Assembly: GCA_027488845.1 (NCBI GenBank)
Contig: JAIYBC010000048.1
Coordinates: 1-64,000 of the forward strand
DNA: 64,000 bases
Direction of reading: 5' to 3'
Origin: Verrucomicrobiales bacterium
GTDB taxonomy: Bacteria > Verrucomicrobiota > Verrucomicrobiia > Limisphaerales > UBA9464
How positions within the stretch are numbered: the first letter of the stretch is position 1; the number at the start of each line of letters is the position of its first letter. This document shows, one piece after another, positions 44,914 to 53,402 of this stretch. The translations under genes and the position numbers were made by a program. The notes under the pieces are model-generated. The model did no database searches. It saw only the letters and a list, made by a program, of their open reading frames with translations, and was not told the origin of the DNA.

Positions 44914-46026
44914 GTGTCCACCCTGTCCCACGCTCCAAGACGCCGTCTCGCGGAGGCCGGCCTGTTCCTGGTCGTGGTCGTCCTCGGCGCCTTGCTTTCC
45001 GTGTTCGGCGGCAGCGTCGAACGACCCCGGTTCACCGTCGGTCCCGACGGAGCGCGCCAACGGGAGTTCAAGGTCGACGCCGACGGCAACCGCGTCCCTG
45101 CCAAGGAACGGGTGAACAAGTTCCTCAACGCCGAGAACCTCACCCAACTCGCCAAAGACACCTCCTTCTTCGCCATCATGGCCGTCGGCATGACCTTCGT
45201 GGTCATCGCCGGCCAGATCGACCTGAGCATCGGCTCGATCTACGCCCTCGCCGGAGTGGTCGCCGCCCAGGTGTTCCACCGGTTCGGCCCCGAGGGGGCC
45301 TCGGCAGGCTCCGGCGTCGGAGGAATCCTGATTGGCATCGCCGTCTGCCTCGGAACCGGCGTCGTCGCGGGACTGGTCAACGGCGGCATGGTCGTCGCCC
45401 TCCGGGTACACCCGTTCATCATCACCCTCGGCACCATGGCCATCTTCCGAGGCATCGCCTTCGTGACGACCCAAGGACTCAGCATCGGCGGTTTCCCCGA
45501 GGGTTTCCGTTCGGTGGTCAAGTGGAGCACCGGCGGCGGACTCACCCTCGTCCCACTCGGCGTGATGCTCCTGGTGGCGGTCGCCGGCGGCGTGTGGCTG
45601 TCGCGGACGACACCCGGACGTCGGATCTACGCCGTCGGCGGCAACGAACAGGCCAGCCGGTTCAGCGGCATCCGCACCGGCCGGGTGAAGCTCGGCGTCT
45701 TCCTGGTCTCAGGTCTGACCGCCGGGATCGCGGCCTTGCTTTCCCTGGGCTACTACGGCTCCGCCACCTCGGCCGATGGCAATGGCTACGAGCTGAACGT
45801 GATCGCCGCGGCGGTCGTCGGCGGAGCCGGCCTCAGCGGCGGACGCGGCTCGGCGCTGGGCGCGCTGCTCGGGGCACTCATCATCCAGATGATCTCGAGC
45901 GGGATCGTGATCCTCGGCATCGACCAGAACTATTCGCAGATCATCATCGGCGGCGTCGTGATCCTCGCGGTGCTGCTCGACCAGGCCAACCAGTGGATGG
46001 CCCGCAGGAGCCTGAAGCAGGCCTGA
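44914..46026 (+). CDS. RbsC-like ABC sugar permease (no partner genes)
   Basis: The 370-residue BPD_transp_2-type permease has an N-terminal helix (about 13-32), then an unusual charged stretch of about 45 residues (containing FTVGPDGARQREFKVDADG), followed by the core: GMTFVVIAGQIDLSIGSIYALAG, GLVNGGMVVALRVHPFIITLGTMAIFRG, the EAA-like RIYAVGGNEQASRFSGI and GGRGSALGALLGALII. It would import a monosaccharide such as ribose or galactose. No ATPase (RbsA) or binding protein (RbsB) gene is adjacent, which is atypical. The GTG at 44914 is the likely start; a weak ribosome-binding site precedes it. Confidence 0.85.
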   Translation: MSTLSHAPRRRLAEAGLFLVVVVLGALLSVFGGSVERPRFTVGPDGARQREFKVDADGNRVPAKERVNKFLNAENLTQLAKDTSFFAIMAVGMTFVVIAGQIDLSIGSIYALAGVVAAQVFHRFGPEGASAGSGVGGILIGIAVCLGTGVVAGLVNGGMVVALRVHPFIITLGTMAIFRGIAFVTTQGLSIGGFPEGFRSVVKWSTGGGLTLVPLGVMLLVAVAGGVWLSRTTPGRRIYAVGGNEQASRFSGIRTGRVKLGVFLVSGLTAGIAALLSLGYYGSATSADGNGYELNVIAAAVVGGAGLSGGRGSALGALLGALIIQMISSGIVILGIDQNYSQIIIGGVVILAVLLDQANQWMARRSLKQA

Positions 46027-46209
46027 GCGGGACGAGACCTCTCAAGAAACCGCCGAATCGCAGATCCGGAAAGGAACTCGGGGGCGAAATGGCGGGAGAC
46101 GACAGGTTCGCTTGCGACGCCTTCCAGGCCTTGGGTCTTGTCGCCGGGGTGGCCCGTCGACGAATCCGGTTGTTTCCAACCGATCTCGCCACTGGATCGG
46201 ACCGAAACC

Positions 46210-47046
46210 TCAAGGTTGCCCGCCGGACGCCGGGGCACCCGCCGAAAGCTTCCGACCACCTTCGAACCGGTCTTGCTCCATGCGGAAACGCGAGCGCATC
46301 GAGCTGAAGACCTTCCGTCCTTGGATCTCGGTCGCCATCAGGCCGGTCTCCCACAGGCCATCGGCGATCGGCTGCCGCTCCATCTGGAAGTTCAACTTCT
46401 GGATCGAGGCCGCGATGCCGCCCAGCACCTCGAAGCTCCTGGCCAGATGGGCATCCACCCGGGACAGCTCAAAGTCGGTCGAGTCGATCCAGAGCCTTCC
46501 TTGGAACGAACGGATCAGACGTTCGCCCATGTCGCCGCCGGAAAGTCCGGGCTTCCCGGAAAAACGGAGGACGAAGTTGGTCCGCCCCCGAACCAGCTCT
46601 TCGCCTTCGAGTGCGTACTGGAACTGCCGGAACACCTCCCCACCGAGTTCCTTCGACTCCTTCCTCCCCTTGCGGCCGGCCTTCGGACTCCCCTTCCCTT
46701 TCGTTTTCCGTTCTTCGACGTCCACCTCTTCGTCATCGGGATCGGCGGCCATCTCCGCCCCGCCCTTCCAGGGACGCACCGTCTCGACACCGTTGGTGGA
46801 GGCCACCTGGAGTTCCCGGGTCTTCGTGCGGGTCACCTTGCCGTCCTGATCCAGTTCCTCCGTGACGGTCACCCGACGGCAACGGTGCCAGCGGTCGCCC
46901 AGCGAAGGCCGGGTTTGCTCGGACCGGGCGATGAGCCGCTCGACGATCTGGTCGGCGGTCCATGCGGTGTCCGCGGCGAAGGCCGGGACGACGAGCATCC
47001 AGGCGACGACGGTTCTGGCCACGAGACTTCCCATTTCCCGGAGCAT
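46210..47046 (-). CDS. LolA-like exported protein
   Basis: The 278-residue protein has a signal peptide (about 5-26, MLVVPAFAADT). Its C-terminal part reads like the LolA-like outer-membrane lipoprotein-sorting family (FVLRFSGKPGLSGG, then GRLWIDSTDFELSRVDAHLARSFEVLGGI and QKLNFQMERQPIADGLW). A strongly charged insertion of about 35 residues (DDEEVDVEERKTKGKG onward, about 108-142) is unusual. A start four codons downstream (47034) also precedes a good signal peptide. Function inferred only by fold resemblance: binding of acyl chains or surface-bound polymers. It diverges from the DUF971 gene. Confidence 0.68.
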   Translation of the reverse strand: MLREMGSLVARTVVAWMLVVPAFAADTAWTADQIVERLIARSEQTRPSLGDRWHRCRRVTVTEELDQDGKVTRTKTRELQVASTNGVETVRPWKGGAEMAADPDDEEVDVEERKTKGKGSPKAGRKGRKESKELGGEVFRQFQYALEGEELVRGRTNFVLRFSGKPGLSGGDMGERLIRSFQGRLWIDSTDFELSRVDAHLARSFEVLGGIAASIQKLNFQMERQPIADGLWETGLMATEIQGRKVFSSMRSRFRMEQDRFEGGRKLSAGAPASGGQP

Positions 47047-47143
47047 GCCAGCCAAAGGAACCCGGGGCAACGGGGCGGAAGCGCGCAGGGACGGATGGAG
47101 TGCCGGTCTGGACGGAAGGCGTTCCGGGGACCACGGTGTTCCC

Positions 47144-47467
47144 GTGCAACCGGTCGACATCACGCCGTTCCCGAACGAACTCGCCATCCGCTGGAGCGAC
47201 GGACGCGAGGACTTCCTGCCTTTGGAGACCCTTCGGCGCTTCTGTCCTTGCGCCGGGTGCCTCGGCGAAAAGGACATCTTCGGCACCACCTACAAGCCGC
47301 CGGAGAAGCCCTACGGCCCCCACGCGTTCCAGCTGAAGCGACTCGGACCGGTGGGTGGCTATGCCGTGCAACCGGTGTGGGGCGACGGTCACGGCACCGG
47401 GCTCTACACCTGGGAATGGCTGCGGCGCGTCGGCGACGCCGTGTCGGCGGGAAGCCCGAATCCGTGA
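47144..47467 (+). CDS. DUF971 domain protein
   Basis: The 107-residue protein matches DUF971 (the N-terminal domain of gamma-butyrobetaine hydroxylases) by ELAIRWSDGREDFLPLETLRRFCPCAGC and YAVQPVWGDGHGTGLYTWEWLRR. The CPCAGC cysteines fit metal or Fe-S binding in this family; similar stand-alone proteins are linked with Fe-S carriers. It starts at a GTG and its stop overlaps the start of the next gene (GTGA). Confidence 0.87.
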   Translation: MQPVDITPFPNELAIRWSDGREDFLPLETLRRFCPCAGCLGEKDIFGTTYKPPEKPYGPHAFQLKRLGPVGGYAVQPVWGDGHGTGLYTWEWLRRVGDAVSAGSPNP

Positions 47468-48351
47468 ACGCGGGGCTCCTGCTGCCATGGATCCTGGCAG
47501 GCCGGGTCGTCCTCAGCGTCGGGGCTTCGGGGCTCCAGAAACAGGCGCTCAACCAAGGCGCCGACACCTCGGGATTCTGGAGACGCAACTACCGCTGGAT
47601 GGTGCCGGCCGGCCTGGCGTGGATGCTTCTGGATTGGGATCCCGAGGCCGCTTCCCGGCCACGGTTCTGGTGGAACGCCATCGCCGCAGGGGTCATCGAC
47701 GCCGCAGGGAACCTCCTGATGCTTTCAGCCCTTCGGCGGACGGACCTCTCGGTGTTCGGTCCCATGACCGCTTTCAGACCGGTGTTGGCCCTGATGTTCG
47801 GATGGCTGTTCCTCGGCGAGTCGCCCTCCGCGGGCGGGCTGGTCGGGCTGGCGGTCACCGCCATCGGCGGGGCCCTGCTGCTCTCCGGCACCCGGTCGGG
47901 GACAACCGCCTCCGCAGGTTCAAACCCCATGGGAATCCTGCTGCGCCTTGCCGGCCTTTCCCTCTCGACCTTCGCAGCGGTCTTCCTCAAGTCGGCGGTG
48001 CAGAACGGCACAACGGGAATGACGCTGGGCGTCTGGATCGTCACCGGGGCCCTGGCCGTCCATCTCGCCGGCATCGCCGGGAAGAAGCCGAACCCGGAGG
48101 GTGGGTCGGCGACGGAAACACCGGCAGGGATCTCGGGCACGCACGCCGCGGTCTTCTTCCTCATGCAGTGGCTGACACTCCTGGTCTTCCGCGGGAGCCT
48201 GCTCGCCTACTCCTTCGCCTTCTTCCAGGCCGGCATGGTCCTGCAGGTGGTCGTCGGCAGGATCGTGTTCGGCGAACCGGCGTTCGGAAGGCGGTTGGCC
48301 GGATGCGGCATCCTCGGAATAGGAACGCTGCTGATCGCCTGGAAGGGTTGA
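47464..48351 (+). CDS. EamA/DMT-family membrane transporter
   Basis: The 295-residue protein has about ten hydrophobic segments in two five-helix halves, with the EamA-like FGPMTAFRPVLALMFGWLFLGESPSAGGLVGLAVTAIGGALLL in the first half and a parallel FFQAGMVLQVVVGRIVFGEPAFGRRLAGCGILGIGTLL at the end. This is the drug/metabolite transporter layout; the substrate is unknown. It is a GTG start overlapping the preceding stop by 4 nt, so the two genes are translationally coupled. Confidence 0.82.
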   Translation: MNAGLLLPWILAGRVVLSVGASGLQKQALNQGADTSGFWRRNYRWMVPAGLAWMLLDWDPEAASRPRFWWNAIAAGVIDAAGNLLMLSALRRTDLSVFGPMTAFRPVLALMFGWLFLGESPSAGGLVGLAVTAIGGALLLSGTRSGTTASAGSNPMGILLRLAGLSLSTFAAVFLKSAVQNGTTGMTLGVWIVTGALAVHLAGIAGKKPNPEGGSATETPAGISGTHAAVFFLMQWLTLLVFRGSLLAYSFAFFQAGMVLQVVVGRIVFGEPAFGRRLAGCGILGIGTLLIAWKG

Positions 48352-48463
48352 CCCGCCAAGAACGGCACCGCCGAGCCGAGCCGACTCCTACAAAGGCCTT
48401 CCAAGTCCGCCCCGGGTCTGCTTGGATGCAGGGCTCCCGCGTTGTGCGGGTTGTCTACAAACC

Positions 48464-49669
48464 ATGGAAACCACCCTCCCCACCGTCCTGCTCAAGCCCG
48501 GAGAAGCCGACCGCATCGTCGCCGGCCACCCCTGGATCTACTCCGGCTCGATCCTCCGCATCACCCAACCTCCCGAGGACGGTGAACTGGTCCAGGTGAA
48601 GGACCATCGGCAGCGCCTGCTGGGCACCGGACTCTTCAATTCGAAGTCCAAGATCCACGTGCGGATGCTTTCCCCGGATCGCGTGGAGCTGGACGCGGCG
48701 TTCTTCGAGGAGCGCATCCGTTCGGCGTTGGATGTGCGCCGCCGGCATCAGCCGGGTGCGACCTCCTTCCGGGTGGTCAACTCGGAGAGCGACCTCCTTT
48801 CCGGGCTCATCGTGGACAAGTACGGGGATGTCCTCGTGCTCCAGACGAGCTCGCTCGGAATGGACCGCCGGAAGGGCCTCATTGTGCAGGTCCTCCAGAA
48901 GATCCTGAGCCCGCGTTCGATCCTCGAGCGGAGCGACACGGCGTCGCGCAAGTTCGAGGGACTGGAGACCTCCAACGGGGTCCTCGCCGGCGAACCGGTG
49001 GAATCGGTGGAGGCCAACCTGAACGGCCTGAAGTTCCGGGTGGACCTCCAGGAGGGGCACAAGACCGGCATGTACCTCGACCAGCAGGTGAACCACCGCC
49101 TGGTCGGCGAACTGGCGAAGGGCCGCACGGTCTTGGACTGCTTCACGTTCCTCGGCGGGTTCGCGATCCACGCCGCCAAGGCGGGGGCGAAGCAGGTGCT
49201 CGGATTGGACCAGAGCGAGTCCGCGATCGCGGCGGCGAAGAACCACGCCTCCGTCAACGGCGTCGAGTCGACGACCACGTTCGAGCAGGCGAACGTGTTC
49301 GACTGGCTCAAGTCGCACACGACCACCGGCCCCAACGACCGGCTCGTCCATTCGTTCGACCTCATCGTCCTGGATCCTCCGAGCTTCACACGCAACCGGG
49401 CCTCGGTTCCCGACGCCTTGCGCGGATACAAGGAGATCCACCTCCGTGCCCTCAAGCTGCTGCGGCCGGGCGGCATCCTGGCCACCTTCTGCTGCTCCCA
49501 TCACGTCGATGCGAAGCTGTTCGAGGACGTCGCCCTGAGCGCCGCCTTCGACCAACGCCGCCTGTTGAGGCGCATCGCCACCTACAGCCAGTCGCCCGAC
49601 CATCCGGTGCTGCCGAGCATCCCGGAGACCGAGTACCTCAAGGGTGCGGCGTACGAAGTGGTCCGCTGA
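48464..49669 (+). CDS. rlmI: 23S rRNA m5C methyltransferase RlmI-like
   Basis: The 401-residue protein has an N-terminal PUA-like part (HPWIYSGSILRITQ), an EEHI-like middle, and a SAM-dependent methyltransferase domain with VLDCFTFLGGFAIHAAKAGAKQVLGLDQS (motif I), LIVLDPPSFTR (motif IV, DPPSF) and TFCCSHHV (the Cys-containing motif VI). It is expected to make m5C at position 1962 of 23S rRNA, based on the family. The ATG at 48464 precedes conserved sequence; the frame is open 14 codons upstream. Confidence 0.92.
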   Translation: METTLPTVLLKPGEADRIVAGHPWIYSGSILRITQPPEDGELVQVKDHRQRLLGTGLFNSKSKIHVRMLSPDRVELDAAFFEERIRSALDVRRRHQPGATSFRVVNSESDLLSGLIVDKYGDVLVLQTSSLGMDRRKGLIVQVLQKILSPRSILERSDTASRKFEGLETSNGVLAGEPVESVEANLNGLKFRVDLQEGHKTGMYLDQQVNHRLVGELAKGRTVLDCFTFLGGFAIHAAKAGAKQVLGLDQSESAIAAAKNHASVNGVESTTTFEQANVFDWLKSHTTTGPNDRLVHSFDLIVLDPPSFTRNRASVPDALRGYKEIHLRALKLLRPGGILATFCCSHHVDAKLFEDVALSAAFDQRRLLRRIATYSQSPDHPVLPSIPETEYLKGAAYEVVR

Positions 49670-49680
49670 TTTCCGGCCCC

Positions 49681-50109
49681 ATGGACACCCCCGCGTCGTC
49701 CGAGGCGGCCAGCCCGAGTCTTCGGGTCCTGGTCGTGGACGACGTGGCGGTGAATCGGTCCGTGGCCTCGGCGCTGCTTCGGAGCCTGGGCCATTCCTCG
49801 GAGATCGCGACCACGGGAATGGAGGCATTCTATCTGGCCATCCAGGTCCGGTTCGACGTCGTGCTCCTCGATCTCTCGATGCCGGAACTCGACGGAATCG
49901 AGGTGGCTCGGATGTTCCGTCTGGAACTGCCGAAGGGCTCCGCCACGGGCCGCAGGGTTTTCATCCTGGGAACGACCGCCGGCACTGTTCCGGAGGATGT
50001 CGACAATCTACCCGGGGGCGGAATGGACGCCTGGATCCAGAAGCCCCTGTCCGCTCCCGAACTCCGAACGGCATTGGCGGGTCTGGGCGGGTCGCCATTT
50101 CAGCGCTGA
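49681..50109 (+). CDS. Stand-alone receiver domain protein
   Basis: The 142-residue protein is a single CheY-like receiver: acidic pair Asp20/Asp21, phospho-acceptor Asp64 (VVLLDLSMPELDG), a Thr-containing ILGTT at the switch position and Lys in WIQKPL. No DNA-binding or enzymatic domain follows. It begins 11 nt after rlmI. The partner kinase cannot be named; a hybrid kinase elsewhere is the usual case. Confidence 0.87.
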   Translation: MDTPASSEAASPSLRVLVVDDVAVNRSVASALLRSLGHSSEIATTGMEAFYLAIQVRFDVVLLDLSMPELDGIEVARMFRLELPKGSATGRRVFILGTTAGTVPEDVDNLPGGGMDAWIQKPLSAPELRTALAGLGGSPFQR

Positions 50110-50281
50110 TCGGTACCGGATTCCCAAGCAACGGAGTCGATCCCCCAAGCACTGGACTCCGAGACCGGCGTGTACGGTCCGACATTGTGGAGGCGGGCTA
50201 TCCGACCGATTCCAGAAGGATTTCCTGCGCACACCGGTTTCTTCTGGCCTCCCGGGTTCTCCCCCGTTACATCGGACGGAC

Positions 50282-50665
50282 ATGAGTTCGCTTGTCCCGG
50301 CCGACCTGAAGTACACGAAGTCCCACGAGTGGGTCCGCATCGTCGGCGACACCGCCGTCGTCGGAATCACCGACCACGCCCAGAAGGAACTGACCGACAT
50401 CGTCTTCGTGGAGCTTCCCGCCGTGGGCAGGGCCGTAAAGGCGGGAGAGGCATGCGCCGTGGTGGAGTCGGTGAAAACCGCAAGCGACATCTACTCGCCG
50501 GTTTCCGGCGAGATCATCGCCGTCAATTCTTCCGCCGCCGAGAATCCCGCCCTGGTGAACTCCGATCCGTACCAGGGCGGCAGCTTCTTCACCGTCCGGC
50601 TCTCGAATCCGGGTGAAGCGGATTCGTTGATGTCGGCCGCGGCCTACACGAGCCAGGTCGGCTGA
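50282..50665 (+). CDS. gcvH: Glycine cleavage system H protein
   Basis: The 127-residue lipoyl carrier of the glycine cleavage complex. KYTKSHEWVRIVGDTAVVGITDHAQKEL, DIVFVELP and the lipoylation loop VVESVKTASDIYSPVSGEI (with the Lys of VKTASD) match. The other gcv genes are not in the window. The frame is open upstream (to 49997), but the ATG at 50282 gives family length. I see no glycine riboswitch in the 172 nt before it. Confidence 0.95.
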   Translation: MSSLVPADLKYTKSHEWVRIVGDTAVVGITDHAQKELTDIVFVELPAVGRAVKAGEACAVVESVKTASDIYSPVSGEIIAVNSSAAENPALVNSDPYQGGSFFTVRLSNPGEADSLMSAAAYTSQVG

Positions 50666-50845
50666 GTCCGACAGCGGGACGCCACCAAGCACCGCACGGG
50701 GCAGGCGCCGGAACGGACGCCTTGGAGCCTTCAAGGAAGCGGAGGCCAACGGATCGGTTTCATGGGATAGCCGAGCCGTCCCCGGTGACTTCCGTGCATC
50801 AGCGGGGGATTTTGGACCGAGGACTCCAACGCACCCCGTCCCCGC

Positions 50846-51118
50846 CTAATTCTGATCGGGCCGGTTTCGACGAAGTCCGACGTCGTGGGCGATGTCGTCG
50901 AATTCCTCGCGGCTGACCTCGTGCAATTCCTTGCCCTTGGCCTTCAGCTTCTCGTTGATCTTGACCACCTTCTCGGTCATCTCCTCATGGGTCTCCTTGG
51001 AGCCTCCGACGAGGGCGAAATTCTTCCCGGTTGTCAGCCGTTGATGGCCATCGGAATCCAATCCGACACCAAGCAGCAACGCCTTGGATTTGGAGGGGTT
51101 CTTGGGAGATCTCGCCAT
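50846..51118 (-). CDS. Conserved small protein of unknown function (90 residues)
   Basis: The product begins MARSPKNPSKSKALLLGVGL and contains DSDGHQRLTTGKNFALVGGSKETHEEM, then a lysine/glutamate-rich helix (EKVVKINEKLKAKGKELHEVSREEF) and FDDIAHDVGL. This GVGLD/GKNF/GGS pattern is one I associate with small proteins in Verrucomicrobia and Planctomycetes, without a known role. It is cytoplasmic and alpha-helical at the C-terminus. The ATG at 51118 is preferred because sequence before it lacks protein character. Confidence 0.75.
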   Translation of the reverse strand: MARSPKNPSKSKALLLGVGLDSDGHQRLTTGKNFALVGGSKETHEEMTEKVVKINEKLKAKGKELHEVSREEFDDIAHDVGLRRNRPDQN

Positions 51119-51220
51119 GCCGCAGGCTAGCCCTGATACGACAACCCGGCCAAGGAATTCCAGGCTGCGGCGGCGGTTCCAACCGGTCGGATCGAGAACG
51201 CCCGCAATCCGGTGGCGAGG

Positions 51221-51250
51221 TTGACTCGGAATGCGGTTTGGGGCCATAAC
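51221..51250 (+). promoter_or_regulatory. Possible promoter of the mono-haem protein gene
   Basis: TTGACT (51221-51226) and CATAAC (51245-51250) are separated by 18 bp. The predicted leader would be about 110 nt, in which GTTAAACC and CCTAACG lie with their TAA cores 11 bp apart, a weak echo of the TTAA arrays near 35.8 and 38.1 kb. Confidence 0.35.
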
Positions 51251-51365
51251 AACACCTGTTAAACCTCCCCTAACGTGGAAATGCGGACCGCAGGTCGATA
51301 ATCCATGTCGGGTCACCCCTTCATGCGACTACCGCTGGAAGTGGGAGGCCGGGGATGCTTCATCT

Positions 51366-53315
51366 ATGAGAAGTTCCTTCATCCGCCGCCGAATCGGTTC
51401 GGCTTTCCTTCTGTGGGCGTCCGCCATGGCCGCGCTTGCCGGTCGTGTTCTCGAAGTCACGGGTCCGGTGGGCACGACGGTGTCGACGGGGCTGGTGGTT
51501 CCCAGCTCGGCGTCGAACCTCTGGCTGCGCACGCACGGGATCGTGGATCCCGGGATGGCGTCTCTGCAGGTGAATTCCGGACCTTGGATTCCCCTTTCGA
51601 ACGGGAACTGCACGATCGAAGGGCTGGGAGCGAAGCTCAACGGCATCGGGGGCCCAATGGACACCCTGTGCTTCACCGTTCCTGGAGCGGTGCTGGTTCC
51701 CGGCGTCCGCAACACCTTCACGTTCCGGTTCAATGGCAGCACCGGAACCGAAACCGCATTCCGGATCCTGGATCTCAACTTCAGGAACGCCCAAGGACAG
51801 CTGGTCCTGAACATGTCGGAACCGGTCCAACCGTACGTGTCCGTGATCCCCTCGGTCCGATCCCCGAGTTTCTCGCAGGCCACGGTGGATGCCCAGAAGG
51901 TGTTGGGTCAGCAACTGTGGACGGGGGGCACGCTGCGGTCTTCCTGGAGTGGCCCCGGAATCCGGGCCAAGTGCGCCGACTGCCACACGACCGATGGGCG
52001 CGACCTGAAGTACTTCAACTACTCGAGTCGAACGATCCAGGAGCGGGCCAAGTTCCACGGCATCGATGCGGCCGGAGCGACGGCCATCGCGGTCTACGTC
52101 GAATCGCACGGGACCGCGCGGTTGGGCAGCCCGTGGAATCCGCCCTATCAGCCGGCGGCGGGGCTGGATTCGCTCCCGATCGCCAACTGGGCGGCCGGCG
52201 GCGGCATCGCCGCGGTGACCACCAACGAAACCGCGACCTTCAACGCCCTTTTCGGCGGAGGCGCCCCTTCGTTCAATTTCGCCGCCACCATCAACACCCG
52301 GCAGCTTCCGATCCATGTCCCGCTTCCCGACTGGAACACTTGGCTGCCCCAGGTACATCCGCTCGACTACTGGGGTGATTCCTTCCTGCCGGTGGATTCG
52401 GCGTTCAAGATCCTGAGGTCCACCCCCAAGGAACATTTCCAGGTGGCCCAGGCAAATGCGTGGGCCACCTATTTGGGCTGGGCGGCCAGCCATCTCGTGC
52501 CCATGAACGGCGACACCGAGGACAGCGCGGCTTTCCAGAATGCCCGCTACAGCTTGGCCAAGTGGCGCCTGGTGCGCATGTGGGATGCCCTTCAGACGTT
52601 GGCCTTGGAGGATTCCGGCAAGTACATGTTCCCTTGGCCCGAGTCGGCCGCGCGGACTTGGCCGGGCTCGGCTGGGACTGCGTTCCAAGCCGCACCACAA
52701 TTGTCGATGACACGGCAGGCTCCGGGTTCCCTGCGCGATTCGACGGCCAAGACCTTCGCCGTCCGCTCCCTCCAATGGTATTGGCTTCAACTGGTTCTGA
52801 ACGACTCCAACCACCGTCGCAATGACACCAGCCCCATCGATTGGCCTTATCTGATGGGCCAGATCTTCCACCTCTGGGAACATGACATCCCGTCGGAAGC
52901 GATGCTGATCTCCGTGATGGCGAAGTCGGCTGAAGCCGGTACCAGCGACCCCTTCAACCCGATCAACGCCTACTCGGGATTCAGCGCAGGGCCGCGCCTC
53001 GGCTGGATTTTCGGTTCCACAACCCACGCTTCCTGGAGTTCCTACGATCCCGGATTCCGGGACTCGGTGATCGGAGCCTTCGTGGAGGAATCCTCCAACT
53101 GGACGACTCTTTTCGGTCGCAACCACTTCATCGACGTCACGGGCGAGATCGATCCGTTCGACAACGACAACACGCCGGGTACACCGACGGCTCCCCCATG
53201 GATCCGGAGCCACGCCGGCGTGATCAGCACGGCGGAATCTCTCGGCTATTCGCCGGAGGTGATCCAGCAACTGAAGGACTTCGGCGCCCAACTCTGGCCG
53301 GACGCAACCTGGTAG
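51366..53315 (+). CDS. Secreted mono-haem c-type protein, unknown function
   Basis: The 649-residue protein has a signal peptide (about 1-26) and a single haem c motif CADCH (Cys203, Cys206, His207) followed by TTDGRDLKYFN. The first 150 residues are beta-rich (adhesion- or sandwich-like); the region after the haem is long, Trp- and aromatic-rich, with helical character. I recognise no catalytic domain. A single haem in a large extracytoplasmic protein suggests electron transfer to or within an enzyme domain. The gene has its own promoter candidate and a terminator, and no obvious partner. The ATG at 51366 precedes the signal peptide; the frame is open upstream. Confidence 0.78.
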   Translation: MRSSFIRRRIGSAFLLWASAMAALAGRVLEVTGPVGTTVSTGLVVPSSASNLWLRTHGIVDPGMASLQVNSGPWIPLSNGNCTIEGLGAKLNGIGGPMDTLCFTVPGAVLVPGVRNTFTFRFNGSTGTETAFRILDLNFRNAQGQLVLNMSEPVQPYVSVIPSVRSPSFSQATVDAQKVLGQQLWTGGTLRSSWSGPGIRAKCADCHTTDGRDLKYFNYSSRTIQERAKFHGIDAAGATAIAVYVESHGTARLGSPWNPPYQPAAGLDSLPIANWAAGGGIAAVTTNETATFNALFGGGAPSFNFAATINTRQLPIHVPLPDWNTWLPQVHPLDYWGDSFLPVDSAFKILRSTPKEHFQVAQANAWATYLGWAASHLVPMNGDTEDSAAFQNARYSLAKWRLVRMWDALQTLALEDSGKYMFPWPESAARTWPGSAGTAFQAAPQLSMTRQAPGSLRDSTAKTFAVRSLQWYWLQLVLNDSNHRRNDTSPIDWPYLMGQIFHLWEHDIPSEAMLISVMAKSAEAGTSDPFNPINAYSGFSAGPRLGWIFGSTTHASWSSYDPGFRDSVIGAFVEESSNWTTLFGRNHFIDVTGEIDPFDNDNTPGTPTAPPWIRSHAGVISTAESLGYSPEVIQQLKDFGAQLWPDATW

Positions 53316-53355
53316 CCGAACGGACGATCAATCGCCTTGGGATTCCGATCCCGGA

Positions 53356-53388
53356 CGGCCGCCGACAACACCCGTCGGCGGCCGCTTT
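53356..53388. terminator. Bidirectional hairpin terminator
   Basis: An 11-bp perfect stem (53356-53366 with 53374-53384) closes on AACACCC and is followed by CTTTGT. It lies between the convergent mono-haem gene and the deiminase gene. The T run is short, so it is moderate in strength. Confidence 0.72.
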
Positions 53389-53402
53389 GTCTGGGCAACG
53401 GG

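Noticed and set aside
50110-50281. Glycine riboswitch before gcvH
   Set aside because: The 172-nt gap contains no recognisable glycine-aptamer core; only a plain leader is seen.
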